DNA from: Cyclobacteriaceae bacterium | Lineage (GTDB): Bacteria > Bacteroidota > Bacteroidia > Cytophagales > Cyclobacteriaceae | Reading direction: 5' to 3' | Length of the DNA stretch: 25,969 bases | NCBI GenBank assembly: GCA_021648745.1 | Contig: JAKISE010000039.1 | Span: 1 to 25,969, forward strand | Shown: positions 1-8,997 of the stretch, in pieces | How positions within the stretch are numbered: position 1 is the first letter of the stretch | Layout: every line of letters starts with the position of its first letter | Position numbers and translations under genes: made by a program | The notes under the pieces: model-generated | Seen by the model: only the letters and a program-made list of their open reading frames with translations | Database searches by the model: none | What the model was told of the DNA's origin: nothing

Positions 1-1
1 T

Positions 2-124
2 GCAAATCAGTCGTTTTACTAAGTTTATCCTCTTAACCATAGCGGTGCTATGCTTTTCGAATATAAACTTCTGATTTATTGCATTTTGTCTTCTCATTAC
101 GAATTCTATTGCATAATCCGGGTT
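2..124 (+). repeat. Interspersed ~122-bp repeat, left copy
   Basis: This segment matches the reverse complement of the last 122 bases of the window, by eye at roughly three quarters identity. Identical blocks include an 11-base block at 3-13, a 20-base block at 36-55 and an 11-base block at 71-81, plus a similar GCATAAT-CGGGTT end. A small hairpin, CATAGC-GGT-GCTATG, lies at 38-52. No gene is visible in bases 1-193. The two copies are in opposite orientation at the extreme ends, so this is probably a dispersed genomic repeat. Confidence 0.75.
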
Positions 125-193
125 TAATGATACAGAAGGCAATAAAATGGCCATGCATTCGCAGAGCTAAAATTGCTTATAACAATGTAGGTG

Positions 194-1366
194 TTACTCT
201 GTTATCATATTAAACGCTCCTTTTATAAGTATTTTATCTTCCAATGAAAGATTATCTAAAGAGTTGACTTCTATAAGCCCATTTACCGTTTTTCCTATAG
301 TAACCTTTTGTTTTTCAAATTGGTAGCCATTATCATTTTGCGATTTTAATACAAGTATAAAATGACTTTGCCCAATATTTATAACGGCAGTTTCTGGCAG
401 AACCAGTGCCCTATTAGATGCAACCTCAATTTGAGCCTCTATATACATGCCTGGCAAAAAGGAGTGAGCTTCTTCATCGTGTAAATGCCCATGTATGCCA
501 ACAATTCTACTTTCTGCATCTACTTTTTTGCCTACTAAATACACCTCTGCATCATAAAACTTTTCCTTATTATCTGGCAATTTAAAGCGTATATTTTGCC
601 CTTTATGTACTTTTTGAATGTCTTTTTCAAACACATTTAGCTCTAAATGCAAATGTTCGATATTAATAATTCCTATAGCCTCTTTAGCTGGGGTTAGCAA
701 CATTCCTTTTTTTACTTCTACTTTGGTTATGTAACCACTAATAGGTGCATACAATGTAATAACAGAGGTTAGGTTTGTTTCTGATACCTTAGCTGGGTTA
801 ATATTCATCATACGTAGCTTTTTCTTTAATGCCTCATACTTGGCCACTGTAACTTCAAAATCAGCTTTTGATTTCATGTAGCTTTTATTAGAAGCAATAT
901 GTTCATCGTTTAAAGTTTTTTGTCGTTCGTAGTCGGCCTTTAGGTAAGTCAATTCGCTTTTATTTTCTAAAAAATCTTGCTGCATTTGTATATATTCTGG
1001 GTTTTCTAAGGTAAGTACTGCCTGCCCTTTAGTTACTTTATCGCCTGGCAATAAGCTAATATTTTTAACATAACCTGCATAAAACGTGCTAACGGTTGCC
1101 TTGCTTTCAGGCGGTACATCAATAGTGCCATTAGAATGAATATAGGCAGAAAAATTTATTTCTTTGAGTGCCCCCAATTCCATTTTAGAGGAACGAAACT
1201 GAGATTGAGTAATAGTTATATCATCACTAAGTTGCTCATCATTCGACTTAGTGTTAGTAATAACTTCTGATTGCTCATTAGAAGAGCAAGAAAAGAGAAG
1301 GAAACCACTCAGAATTAAAGCGAATGCTTTGTATTTAATATGTTGATTCATAACTGTTTGCAGCAT
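194..1366 (-). CDS. RND efflux periplasmic adaptor lipoprotein (CzcB/CusB type)
   Basis: The gene encodes the membrane-fusion subunit of a tripartite heavy-metal pump, linking the inner-membrane RND protein to the outer-membrane channel in the periplasm. The 390-residue product starts with a lipoprotein signal ending in LLFSC, with the lipidated Cys at residue 27. A barrel-sandwich half (about 85-125, with GYVKNISLLPGDKV) follows, then an alpha-helical hairpin (about 125-190), the second lipoyl half (YAPISGYITKVEVKKGM, about 207-223) and beta-barrel/MP domains. The start is only 4 nt after the stop of the RND gene, so the two are co-transcribed. Met6 (start at 1351) is an equally good start and gives a more typical signal peptide. 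No His-rich metal-binding tail is seen. The adaptor role is secure; the metal specificity is not. Confidence 0.93.
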   Translation of the reverse strand: MLQTVMNQHIKYKAFALILSGFLLFSCSSNEQSEVITNTKSNDEQLSDDITITQSQFRSSKMELGALKEINFSAYIHSNGTIDVPPESKATVSTFYAGYVKNISLLPGDKVTKGQAVLTLENPEYIQMQQDFLENKSELTYLKADYERQKTLNDEHIASNKSYMKSKADFEVTVAKYEALKKKLRMMNINPAKVSETNLTSVITLYAPISGYITKVEVKKGMLLTPAKEAIGIINIEHLHLELNVFEKDIQKVHKGQNIRFKLPDNKEKFYDAEVYLVGKKVDAESRIVGIHGHLHDEEAHSFLPGMYIEAQIEVASNRALVLPETAVINIGQSHFILVLKSQNDNGYQFEKQKVTIGKTVNGLIEVNSLDNLSLEDKILIKGAFNMITE

Positions 1367-1370
1367 AGTT

Positions 1371-4300
1371 TTAATTAGTTAAATAATTAATGTCAAGTAC
1401 CGTTTGATTGTAATTATTAAGGTTTTTTAAATACATCATTTCTATTGATACCGCATTTTCCAATGCTAATATATATTGTACAAAATCAGCTTCCCCATCT
1501 TGGTAAGCTCTGCTTGAGGTGTGGATTAATTCAGAAGCCAATTGTTTGCCACTTTTATTATACAGGAGGATTGATTCGTTATACTTATTAAGGTCTGAAA
1601 GCAATTGGCGATAGTGCACTTTTAACTGATTTTTATGTTCGTATGCTTTTTTTTCAACTATATCACGGTTAATTTTGGACGCATTAATTTTTGATTTTTG
1701 TGCTCCAAAAAATAATGGAATGCCTATGCCTGCTTCAAATCCTTGATATATTTGTGCGTTGGGGCCACTATTATTTCCTTGAAAGTAGGAGAGGTGCAGG
1801 TCTGGTAAAAGCTTATTTTTTTCAAGCTTATATTCGTTTTCTTGTAAAATAATTTCACTTTTAAAATAAAGTATGCCAGCGTGTGTTGCCGTATCAATAT
1901 CAATAATTTTTAATTTATAAAGTTGGTTAGCCTCCACCTTAAAGTTAGAATCTACTTGTAACCATTTGGCTAGTTCTAGGTAAGATCTATTAATGTTTTC
2001 ATTGGTTTGTTTTAACAATAGAGCTACTTCTTTTTGTTTAGAACTAGCCGTTAATTTCTCCAAATAATTTGTTTCTCCTAGTTCAAATTTTCTTGAAGCC
2101 GCTACTGAAAAATGATTCATTAAGCTATCGAGGTAAGTATAATTAATAGCTACGTTTAGCCAGTAAACAACGTTATAATATGATTTGGAGACATTTTTTT
2201 TTAAAAGCTGTTCATCTAGTAAATACTTTTGTTGTTGTACTGCTGTACGTTGTTTGTTTACTTTTTTGTGAGCACTATAAACAGTTGGAAACTCAATTGA
2301 TTGGCTAACACCCCAAACTTTAAGAGGAATACCGTTACTATTGGCCGTATTGTTTTCATCAAATTGGTAAAATGCTTGTGTTTTATCAAAATTAAATGAA
2401 GTGCCCTCTAATTGTTTTATTTTTTCAACTTCCATGCTAGCCGCTTTAATGCCTTGGTTATGTTCAAGTGCTATGTTAATGGCTTGTTCAATGGTAAGGG
2501 GATTATTTTGAGCATTTGGGATAAACGGAAAGCTTAAAAACAATAATAATAAAATTGTTTTTTTTGAATTAATGATAGAGCCACTCTTCTTCACTATTTT
2601 AGAATCAAAAATGGCATATAATACAGGTAGTACCAACATTGTTAACAAGGTGGCGGTGATAAGCCCTCCAATTACTACCGTTGCTAGCGGACGTTGCACT
2701 TCTGCCCCTGCCGAAGTTGATACTGCCATAGGAAGAAAGCCTAATGCCGCAGCTCCTGCCGTTAGTAAAACAGGTCGTAAGCGTTCTTTAGTACCTCTAA
2801 TTATCCTTTCATTAACATCATCAACCCCTTTGGCTTTCAGTTCCTTAAAGTGCTCGATTAATACAATTCCATTAAGTACTGCAATACCGAATAAGGCAAT
2901 AAACCCAACGCCTGCAGAAATACTAAATGGCAGGTCTCTGATGTAAAGAAATAGAACACCACCCACAGCAGAAAGAGGAATTGCCGTGTAAATCATTAGG
3001 GCGTCTTTAACCGAGCCAAAAGCAAAGTAGAGTAATACAAAAATAAGCAATAACGCTATTGGTACAGCTACCATTAGTCGTTTACGTGCACTATTTAAGT
3101 TTTCAAATTGCCCACCATAAGTAATAGAATAACCAATAGGCAATTTTACATTAGATTCGATAATACGTTGTACATCTTTTACGACTGATTCTAAATCTCG
3201 ATTACGTACGTTAACACCCACCACAATTCTTCGTTTTGTATCATCTCTCGATATTTTCGCAGGCCCTTGAGTATAAGCAATAGTGGCTAGTTCTTTTAGA
3301 GGAAGATAAGTGCCATTGGGCAATTGAATAGTAGATTCTTCTAAGTTTTGGATGTTTTTTCGGAAATCATTCTCGTAGCGAATTACTAAATCAAATTGCT
3401 TTTCGCCTTCAAACACTTTTCCGGCAGGCAGGCCTGAAAACCCCATACTAATAACTTTATTTAGGTCAGCAACATTGAGTCCATATTTTGCAATTTTTTG
3501 ACGATTATATACGACACTCATTTGTGGCAAACCACTCACTTTTTCTACAATTATATCAGATGCGCCCGGAACTTCTTTAATAAGGTTTTCTATTTCTATT
3601 GCTTTTGTATGTAATAAATCTAAATCTTCGCCAAATATTTTAATGGCAAGGTCGGCTCTTACTCCGGTAATTAGTTCATTAAAGCGCATTTCAATAGGCT
3701 GTGTAAACTCGTAGTCAATGCCGGGTATTTCTTGCAATGCTTTTTTAAAGTGGTCGGCCAATTCATCTTTAGAACTTGCAGTAACCCATTCGCCTTTAGG
3801 TATTAGGGTAATAATTACATCGCTTTCTTCCATCGACATGGGGTCGGTGGGCACTTCGGCAGCACCTATTCTGGTTACTACATCTTTTACTTCTGGAAAG
3901 CGTTTTAAAATTTGCTCAATTTTAGTGGTTGTTTCAATGGTTTTTTGCAAAGATGTGCCTGTTTTTAGTACGGGCTGAATCACAAAATCGCCTTCGTCTA
4001 AGGTAGGAACAAATTCGCCTCCCATTTTACTAAATAATATACCTGTGCCTATTAAAAGAGCTATAGCAACAGAAACAATTAATTTTTTACTTTGTAATGC
4101 CCAAATAATGGAGGGTTCATATAATTTCTCTAACCAACCCATTAATCGTTTAGAAATGGTTCTTTTAGTAGTGTTAGTTGGGGTAATAAATAAGGAGGAA
4201 ACTACGGGTACGTAGGTAAAGCCAAGTATCATAGTACCTGTTAGCGCAAATACAAAAACCAATGCCATGGGCTTAAACATTTTGCCCTCTACGCCTGTTA

Positions 4301-5708
4301 AAGATAGGATAGGTATAAATACCAAAATAATAATAATCTGCCCAAATACAGCAGACCGCATCATTTTGGTAGTACCTTCATAAGTAATTTTATCTATAAA
4401 ATCCTGTCTTTCAATTTTAGGCAAAGCCAAAATTTTAGACCTATCGGCAGTAATTTTAAAGGCAATAAATTCGACAATAATCACAGCACCATCTATAATA
4501 ATTCCGAAATCAATAGCCCCTAGGCTCATTAGGTTGGCGTCAACCCCAAAGAGGTACATTAACGAAATAGCAAATAATAAGGATATTGGAATTACGGAGG
4601 CTACCACTAAGCCAGAGCGTAGATTGCCCAAAAGTAGAACTACAATAAATATAACAATCAGAAAACCTGATATTAGATTTTCTGCAATGGTTAATGTGGT
4701 TTTTTCAATCAGGGTGCTTCGGTCTAAAAAGCCGTTTATAAAGATGCCTGGGGGTAGGGTCTTTTGAATTTCTTTAACACGTAGCCTCACACGATCTATC
4801 GTGGCTTTAGAGTTTGCATCCTTAAGCATCATTACCTGACCAAGCACTTTTTCGCCTTCGCCATTGGCAGTAATGGCTCCAAAACGAGTGGCCGTTCCAA
4901 ATCCTACCTTGGCAACATCTCTTATATAAATAGGAGAGCCATCTCTAATGGTAACAACAATGTTGCGAATATCTTCTAATGAGTTTATGAGTCCTTCACC
5001 TCTAATAAAAAAGCTCTCATTCGTTTTTTCAATATAGCCACCACCTGCAACGTTATTGTTTTTTTTAAGTGCCTCATACACTTCTGATAACGATATTTGA
5101 ATGGCTCTAAGATACTCGGGATTAATAGCTACTTCATATTGTTTTAAATGACCGCCCCACGTATTTACTTCAACCACTCCTTTTATTCCAGAGAGTTGCC
5201 TTCTTACAACCCAATCTTGAATGGTTCGTAAATCTGCCGTGGAGTAATTATCTTTATACGCAGGTTTTACATCTAAAATATATTGATAAATTTCGCCCAA
5301 TCCGGTGGTAACGGGTCCCATAAAAGGAGTTCCAAAACCTTTTGGGATGTTTTCCTCGGCTGTTTTTAGCTTTTCGGCAATTAGTTGGCGGGGCAGGTAG
5401 GTGCCCATTTTGTCTTCAAAAACAATGGTAACAACCGAGAGTCCAAATTTTGAAACCGAACGAATTTCTTTAACACCTGGCAGGTTGGCCATTTCTAGCT
5501 CTACAGGGTAGGTAAGGTATTTTTCTACGTCTTCGGTAGCCAAGTTTCTGGAGGTGGTAATTACCTGCACCTGATTATTGGTAATATCGGGCACAGCACC
5601 TATAGGAAGTTGCGTTAACGAATATATGCCCAAGCCAATGATTCCTGCCGTAAATAGAAATACAATTAGCTTATGTTGGATACTATAACCTATAATTCGC
5701 TCTAACAT
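1371..5708 (-). CDS. czcA: CzcA-type heavy-metal RND transporter fused to a TolC-like outer-membrane factor
   Basis: This is a proton-driven metal efflux pump of 1445 residues, against about 1040 for CzcA alone. Residues 1-1040 are the RND protein. The transmembrane segment near residue 399 carries DFGIIIDGAVIIVE, the acidic proton-relay motif of Zn/Co/Cd-type (HME) pumps rather than Cu/Ag CusA. Residues about 1049-1067 are a second signal-peptide-like stretch (KK, then a hydrophobic run, ending PNAQ). Residues 1068-1445 are an outer-membrane efflux protein (LTIEQAINIALEHN near its start). The reading frame is continuous and has no Met near the junction, so this is a true fusion. Fused proteins of this length are known from Bacteroidota annotations. 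The gene lies in an operon with the adaptor and downstream of a two-component system. The exact metal is inferred. Confidence 0.94.
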   Translation of the reverse strand: MLERIIGYSIQHKLIVFLFTAGIIGLGIYSLTQLPIGAVPDITNNQVQVITTSRNLATEDVEKYLTYPVELEMANLPGVKEIRSVSKFGLSVVTIVFEDKMGTYLPRQLIAEKLKTAEENIPKGFGTPFMGPVTTGLGEIYQYILDVKPAYKDNYSTADLRTIQDWVVRRQLSGIKGVVEVNTWGGHLKQYEVAINPEYLRAIQISLSEVYEALKKNNNVAGGGYIEKTNESFFIRGEGLINSLEDIRNIVVTIRDGSPIYIRDVAKVGFGTATRFGAITANGEGEKVLGQVMMLKDANSKATIDRVRLRVKEIQKTLPPGIFINGFLDRSTLIEKTTLTIAENLISGFLIVIFIVVLLLGNLRSGLVVASVIPISLLFAISLMYLFGVDANLMSLGAIDFGIIIDGAVIIVEFIAFKITADRSKILALPKIERQDFIDKITYEGTTKMMRSAVFGQIIIILVFIPILSLTGVEGKMFKPMALVFVFALTGTMILGFTYVPVVSSLFITPTNTTKRTISKRLMGWLEKLYEPSIIWALQSKKLIVSVAIALLIGTGILFSKMGGEFVPTLDEGDFVIQPVLKTGTSLQKTIETTTKIEQILKRFPEVKDVVTRIGAAEVPTDPMSMEESDVIITLIPKGEWVTASSKDELADHFKKALQEIPGIDYEFTQPIEMRFNELITGVRADLAIKIFGEDLDLLHTKAIEIENLIKEVPGASDIIVEKVSGLPQMSVVYNRQKIAKYGLNVADLNKVISMGFSGLPAGKVFEGEKQFDLVIRYENDFRKNIQNLEESTIQLPNGTYLPLKELATIAYTQGPAKISRDDTKRRIVVGVNVRNRDLESVVKDVQRIIESNVKLPIGYSITYGGQFENLNSARKRLMVAVPIALLLIFVLLYFAFGSVKDALMIYTAIPLSAVGGVLFLYIRDLPFSISAGVGFIALFGIAVLNGIVLIEHFKELKAKGVDDVNERIIRGTKERLRPVLLTAGAAALGFLPMAVSTSAGAEVQRPLATVVIGGLITATLLTMLVLPVLYAIFDSKIVKKSGSIINSKKTILLLLFLSFPFIPNAQNNPLTIEQAINIALEHNQGIKAASMEVEKIKQLEGTSFNFDKTQAFYQFDENNTANSNGIPLKVWGVSQSIEFPTVYSAHKKVNKQRTAVQQQKYLLDEQLLKKNVSKSYYNVVYWLNVAINYTYLDSLMNHFSVAASRKFELGETNYLEKLTASSKQKEVALLLKQTNENINRSYLELAKWLQVDSNFKVEANQLYKLKIIDIDTATHAGILYFKSEIILQENEYKLEKNKLLPDLHLSYFQGNNSGPNAQIYQGFEAGIGIPLFFGAQKSKINASKINRDIVEKKAYEHKNQLKVHYRQLLSDLNKYNESILLYNKSGKQLASELIHTSSRAYQDGEADFVQYILALENAVSIEMMYLKNLNNYNQTVLDINYLTN
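2508..2564 (-). other. Internal signal-peptide-like segment at the RND/TolC junction
   Basis: Codons for residues about 1049-1067 encode two lysines, a run rich in Leu, Ile and Phe, and a final PNAQ. This has the n-, h- and c-regions of a Sec signal peptide with likely cleavage between Ala1066 and Gln1067. RND pumps end in the cytoplasm, so the TolC-like domain needs a way across the inner membrane, and this segment supplies it. That it is cleaved is an inference. Confidence 0.6.
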
Positions 5709-5733
5709 TTAAATGTGCTTTAATAATGTTTTA

Positions 5734-5741
5734 CAAAAGTA
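5734..5741 (-). promoter_or_regulatory. Putative -7 promoter element of the czcA operon
   Basis: On the minus strand this reads TACTTTTG, a full match to the Bacteroidota -7 consensus TAnnTTTG, about 26 bases upstream of the czcA start codon. No TTG (-33) element is found at the expected 17-20 bp spacing. Instead, the paired CTTAAG boxes lie just upstream. This fits a promoter that needs an activator. Confidence 0.5.
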
Positions 5742-5773
5742 GAATAGTTGCTTTTTTAACTCGAAAAAACACT

Positions 5774-5790
5774 CTTAAGATATCCTTAAG
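5774..5790. promoter_or_regulatory. Putative response-regulator binding site upstream of czcA
   Basis: Two copies of CTTAAG lie at 5774-5779 and 5785-5790, exactly 11 bp apart start to start. An 11-bp spacing of direct half-sites is typical of OmpR/PhoB-family dimers. The same arrangement occurs upstream of the response-regulator gene (7899-7915). The site lies in the 92-bp gap between the kinase stop and the czcA start, just upstream of a -7 element. Confidence 0.55.
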
Positions 5791-5800
5791 ATTTTAATAA

Positions 5801-7189
5801 TTAGGGATTTATAAGTAATGGAAATAAGAGACTAATTTGTGTGCCTTCTTCAATTTTGCTATCAATTTTAATGTGTACACCTAACGAATCACAGGCCTTT
5901 TTAACAATGGAAAGCCCAAGCCCATTGCCTTTAACCCTTTTGTTAGTTAATGGGTTTGATCGAAAAAAAGGATTATAAATTTGACTGATATCTTCATTAG
6001 CAATACCTATACCTTGGTCTGCGATGGTGCATTTAATGCCAGCTACCGACTTCGAAAATGATATTTGAATACTACCATTTTGATGAGAATACTTAATGGC
6101 ATTGGATAAGAGGTTATCAAAAATTAAATCTAAGTAATAAGGGTTGCTTATTAATTGAATTTCATCGGCAGCCATTACATCAATTTTTAACGAATGGTGT
6201 TTAATTTGTTCTTTATGACGTATCAAAACGGCATCAATTATCGCAATAGGTTCAATTTGATGGGTTTCAACCAATCTACTAGGGTTGTCTGTTCGGGCTA
6301 GCATCAGCAACTGATCTACCGTCTCTGACATTCGATTTATTTCAGCAATGCTATAGGTAATCTTTTCCTTGTATTCTGCTTCGGTTCTTGGTTTTCTGAT
6401 TAGGACTTCTAAGGTGCCTATTAGTACTGATAATGGGGTTCTGAGTTCGTGAGAGGCATCAGAGGTAAACTGTTTTTCACGTTCTAGTGCATCTTGCATT
6501 CGCTGCAATAATTCGTTTATAGAAGCCGTTAGGGTGTAAAGCTCATCTTTATTTTTGGGTAACTCAATCCGCTCATTTAAGTTGTTTCGGGTAATATGAT
6601 TCGCTGTATTTGTTATTTTTTGTATAGGTTTAATGCTTCTACCTGCCAAATAGCGAGCTACTCCAAATAATGCAATTAACACAACAGGGTAGAGTATTAA
6701 CAACACGTTTTGAAGATTTTTCATTACCATTTTGGCCTCTTCCATAGATACAGCAGCAAGCATATAACCAATTACCTCATCGTGCTCCTTTATAGGAATT
6801 TGGATTTGGCGTAATGCACCTCCCTTTATTATAATGCTACTTTTTGGGTTGCCACTTCCTGCTCTAAATAGGAGGGAGTCCTCTTTCAAGTTGGGAGATT
6901 TATCCATCAATAAGCCTTCTAAATTAACAATTTGAATAAACACAGGGTTAAATTCAACTTCACGGTGCTCTCTTTCGGTCCATTCCAATATGTTAACAAA
7001 ATGAACACTATCGTTATGGATGATAAGCTCGCCTCGGTGTTTTTTGGCTTCAAAAGTTAAGTTTTTATCTAGGTTGTAGATTACTGTTGTTTTTACAATT
7101 ACTAAAATGATAATGAATACTACCGCAATCATTATGGCCGTAGCCACCATATAATTTAGTGCAATACGATTTTTAAAGGATATATTCAT
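5801..7189 (-). CDS. Sensor histidine kinase, probably metal-responsive
   Basis: This 462-residue inner-membrane kinase has a transmembrane segment at about 12-35, a periplasmic sensor region of about 125 residues, a second transmembrane segment at about 161-181 and a HAMP domain at about 182-235. The phosphoacceptor H-box is FTSDASHELRTP, with His247. The ATPase domain shows the N-box (LIFDNLLSNAIKYS), G1 (DQGIGI) and G2 (GNGLGLSIV). Its start overlaps the response-regulator stop by 4 nt (ATGA), so translation is probably coupled. It lies directly upstream of the CzcA-type pump, which resembles CzcS/CusS systems. The sensor region contains several His, Asp and Glu residues but no motif that identifies the ligand. 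Confidence 0.93.
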   Translation of the reverse strand: MNISFKNRIALNYMVATAIMIAVVFIIILVIVKTTVIYNLDKNLTFEAKKHRGELIIHNDSVHFVNILEWTEREHREVEFNPVFIQIVNLEGLLMDKSPNLKEDSLLFRAGSGNPKSSIIIKGGALRQIQIPIKEHDEVIGYMLAAVSMEEAKMVMKNLQNVLLILYPVVLIALFGVARYLAGRSIKPIQKITNTANHITRNNLNERIELPKNKDELYTLTASINELLQRMQDALEREKQFTSDASHELRTPLSVLIGTLEVLIRKPRTEAEYKEKITYSIAEINRMSETVDQLLMLARTDNPSRLVETHQIEPIAIIDAVLIRHKEQIKHHSLKIDVMAADEIQLISNPYYLDLIFDNLLSNAIKYSHQNGSIQISFSKSVAGIKCTIADQGIGIANEDISQIYNPFFRSNPLTNKRVKGNGLGLSIVKKACDSLGVHIKIDSKIEEGTQISLLFPLLINP

Positions 7190-7854
7190 ACTTCTTTGGC
7201 AATATAACCAACTCCTCTTACCGTTTGAATGTAGTCTTCTTCTTTTTGTAAATCGAGTTTTTTTCTAAGAGAGTTTATATAAACATCTATTACACCTGTG
7301 TTATACTCAAAATGAATATCCCATACCTCTTTAATAATGTCGGTTCGCTTGCAGATTACCCCTTTATTTTTAATAAGATACTCTAATAAATCAAATTCTT
7401 TTTGGGTGAGGTGTACTTCTGTATCTTCTTTAAAAACCTGTCTATTGCTACTGTTTAATGAAATATTGCCAAGGTTTATTCTTTCGTCAGTACGCAACTT
7501 TGGTCTTAATTGTACCTTAATTCGTTCTAATATTTCTTCAAAGTGGAAAGGTTTTTTAATGTAGTCGTTGGCTCCTTGCTTTAGTGCCAAAATGGTTTCT
7601 TCAAGGGTATCTTTAGCAGTTAAAAATATAATAGGAGTTGTTTTGTTGGTAGCTCTAAACGCTATCATTAAATCGATGCCGCTTAATTTTGGCATTACCC
7701 AATCCAATAATAATAAGTCATATTTATTGCTAAGCGCCATATCTAAGCCTAGTTGACCATCTTCGGCCAAATCAACAGTATAGAATTCTTCCTCTAATCC
7801 TTGCTTTAAGAAATTAGCGATGCCAGGTTCATCTTCTACAATCAATAATTGCAT
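7186..7854 (-). CDS. OmpR/PhoB-family response regulator
   Basis: The 222-residue protein has a receiver domain (1-115) with the acidic pocket EDE at residues 7-9, the phosphoacceptor Asp51 in LLLLDWVMP, a conserved Thr/Lys switch (FLTAKD and, later, IKKPF), and a C-terminal winged helix (about 125-220) ending IQTVRGVGYIAKEV. It is the first gene of the locus and is coupled to the kinase gene by a 4-nt overlap. The paired, 11-bp-spaced boxes upstream of it and of czcA suggest that it controls its own operon and the pump. CzcR/CusR-like function is inferred from context. Confidence 0.94.
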   Translation of the reverse strand: MQLLIVEDEPGIANFLKQGLEEEFYTVDLAEDGQLGLDMALSNKYDLLLLDWVMPKLSGIDLMIAFRATNKTTPIIFLTAKDTLEETILALKQGANDYIKKPFHFEEILERIKVQLRPKLRTDERINLGNISLNSSNRQVFKEDTEVHLTQKEFDLLEYLIKNKGVICKRTDIIKEVWDIHFEYNTGVIDVYINSLRKKLDLQKEEDYIQTVRGVGYIAKEV

Positions 7855-7898
7855 AGTGCAAAAATCAATAATAACAATTAGAATTTGTAGAACCTAGC

Positions 7899-7915
7899 CT
7901 TAAGATTAGCTTAAA
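7899..7915. promoter_or_regulatory. Putative response-regulator binding site upstream of its own gene
   Basis: CTTAAG at 7899-7904 and CTTAAA at 7910-7915 are spaced 11 bp, matching the pair at 5774-5790; both copies continue as CTTAAGAT. The site lies about 45-60 bases upstream of the regulator start, in the 72-bp gap after the pirin stop codon. This would allow autoregulation. Confidence 0.5.
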
Positions 7916-7926
7916 ATATATACAGT

Positions 7927-8949
7927 TCAGAAATTAGCCCTAGCATCCTCCGTGCCATCGGCATATTTGGCAAACCTACCTTTCTCTCTTTCATTCACTT
8001 GTTCGAGGCTGGGCCAAGGCCAACCACCAAATTGAGTGCGTTGGTAGTCATCCATAGTCTGTGCTATTTCAGCTTGCGTATTCATTACAAACGGACCGTA
8101 TTTGGCCACAGGTTCATTAATTGGCTTTCCTTGCAATAGTAATAGGTTAGATTCAGTGTTTCCATTTTTTAGAATCACTTCTTGACTGGATACCAAATCA
8201 ATAGCATTGGATTGATCGATAGTTTTATCATTTAAAGTTAGATTGTCTCCTTCGTAATAATATAAAGAACGGTTTACCTCAGTTTTACTTGCGGGCATTG
8301 TCCATTCGGCATTAGGTGCCAATTTAATGGTCCAAATGACAACTTCATTTGCTTCATTAGCCGCCCAAGAGTTAGGAGCAGGAGGGATGGCTGAAGTAGT
8401 TTTATAACGACCAGCTATAATGGATAATTCTACCGTGTTTCCATTACTATCTTTTTCGGTAATAAGCGGAATATCTTCACTCCAGAGCATTTTGTAATGG
8501 GCTTCTACAAATTTACTTGCCTTTGGTAGGTTCAGCCATATTTGAAAAAGCTCAAACGAATTGGGTTTATCTTGGTTCAACAGCGGAAACATTTCTGAAT
8601 GTTGTACACCTCTTCCGGCAGTCATCCATTGCACATCTCCATTGCCAAAACGGCCTGTGGCACCTAGAGAATCGGAATGGTCGATCAGCCCAGTTCGCAC
8701 ATAAGTTACGGTTTCAAAGCCTCTATGTGGGTGAGCTGGGAAACCAGGCACTTTACTTCCGTGGTACATTCTCCAGCCATCTTTCAGTGTAAAATCCTGC
8801 CCAATTGCTCTTCCTTCTAAGGATGCCTTTGGTCCAAGTTGTTCATTTCCTTCTGGGTAATGATCTTCATGGTGGGCACAAAATAAAAAAGGATCTTTGG
8901 TTTCCCATTGAAACCCCAAGGGGCGAATGCTGAGTATGGTAGAAGTCAT
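7927..8949 (-). CDS. Pirin family protein
   Basis: This is a 340-residue bicupin. The N-terminal cupin carries the pirin signature with the metal ligands in place: His73 and His75 in HPHRGFETVTY, and His117 and Glu119 in AGRGVQHSEM. The C-terminal half is the pirin C-domain. Some bacterial pirins have quercetin 2,3-dioxygenase activity and others bind partner enzymes; the sequence does not show which applies here. It is somewhat longer than the usual 230-300 residues. It is on the same strand as the regulator gene and ends 72 bp upstream of it, but the regulator's own putative control site suggests separate transcription. Confidence 0.92.
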   Translation of the reverse strand: MTSTILSIRPLGFQWETKDPFLFCAHHEDHYPEGNEQLGPKASLEGRAIGQDFTLKDGWRMYHGSKVPGFPAHPHRGFETVTYVRTGLIDHSDSLGATGRFGNGDVQWMTAGRGVQHSEMFPLLNQDKPNSFELFQIWLNLPKASKFVEAHYKMLWSEDIPLITEKDSNGNTVELSIIAGRYKTTSAIPPAPNSWAANEANEVVIWTIKLAPNAEWTMPASKTEVNRSLYYYEGDNLTLNDKTIDQSNAIDLVSSQEVILKNGNTESNLLLLQGKPINEPVAKYGPFVMNTQAEIAQTMDDYQRTQFGGWPWPSLEQVNEREKGRFAKYADGTEDARANF

Positions 8950-8953
8950 AGGT

Positions 8954-8982
8954 TAAAGATAGTTTGTCTAGTGTTTAAACAA
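8954..8982 (-). promoter_or_regulatory. Putative pirin promoter
   Basis: On the minus strand a TTG (bases 8982-8980) is followed by 18 bp and then TATCTTTA (8961-8954), a 7/8 match to the -7 consensus TAnnTTTG. It sits only a few bases upstream of the ATG, so the leader would be very short. Confidence 0.35.
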
Positions 8983-8997
8983 TAATAAATTCCTTCT

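Noticed and set aside
2572..2946. Plus-strand open frames inside the RND gene and many similar ones elsewhere
   Set aside because: They lie antisense to long, well-recognised genes, have no family match, and show the composition of shadow frames.
3421..3445. CCGGCAGGCAGG run shared with the repeat near 25671
   Set aside because: Here it simply encodes the Leu-Pro-Ala-Gly-Lys stretch of the RND protein, in frame.
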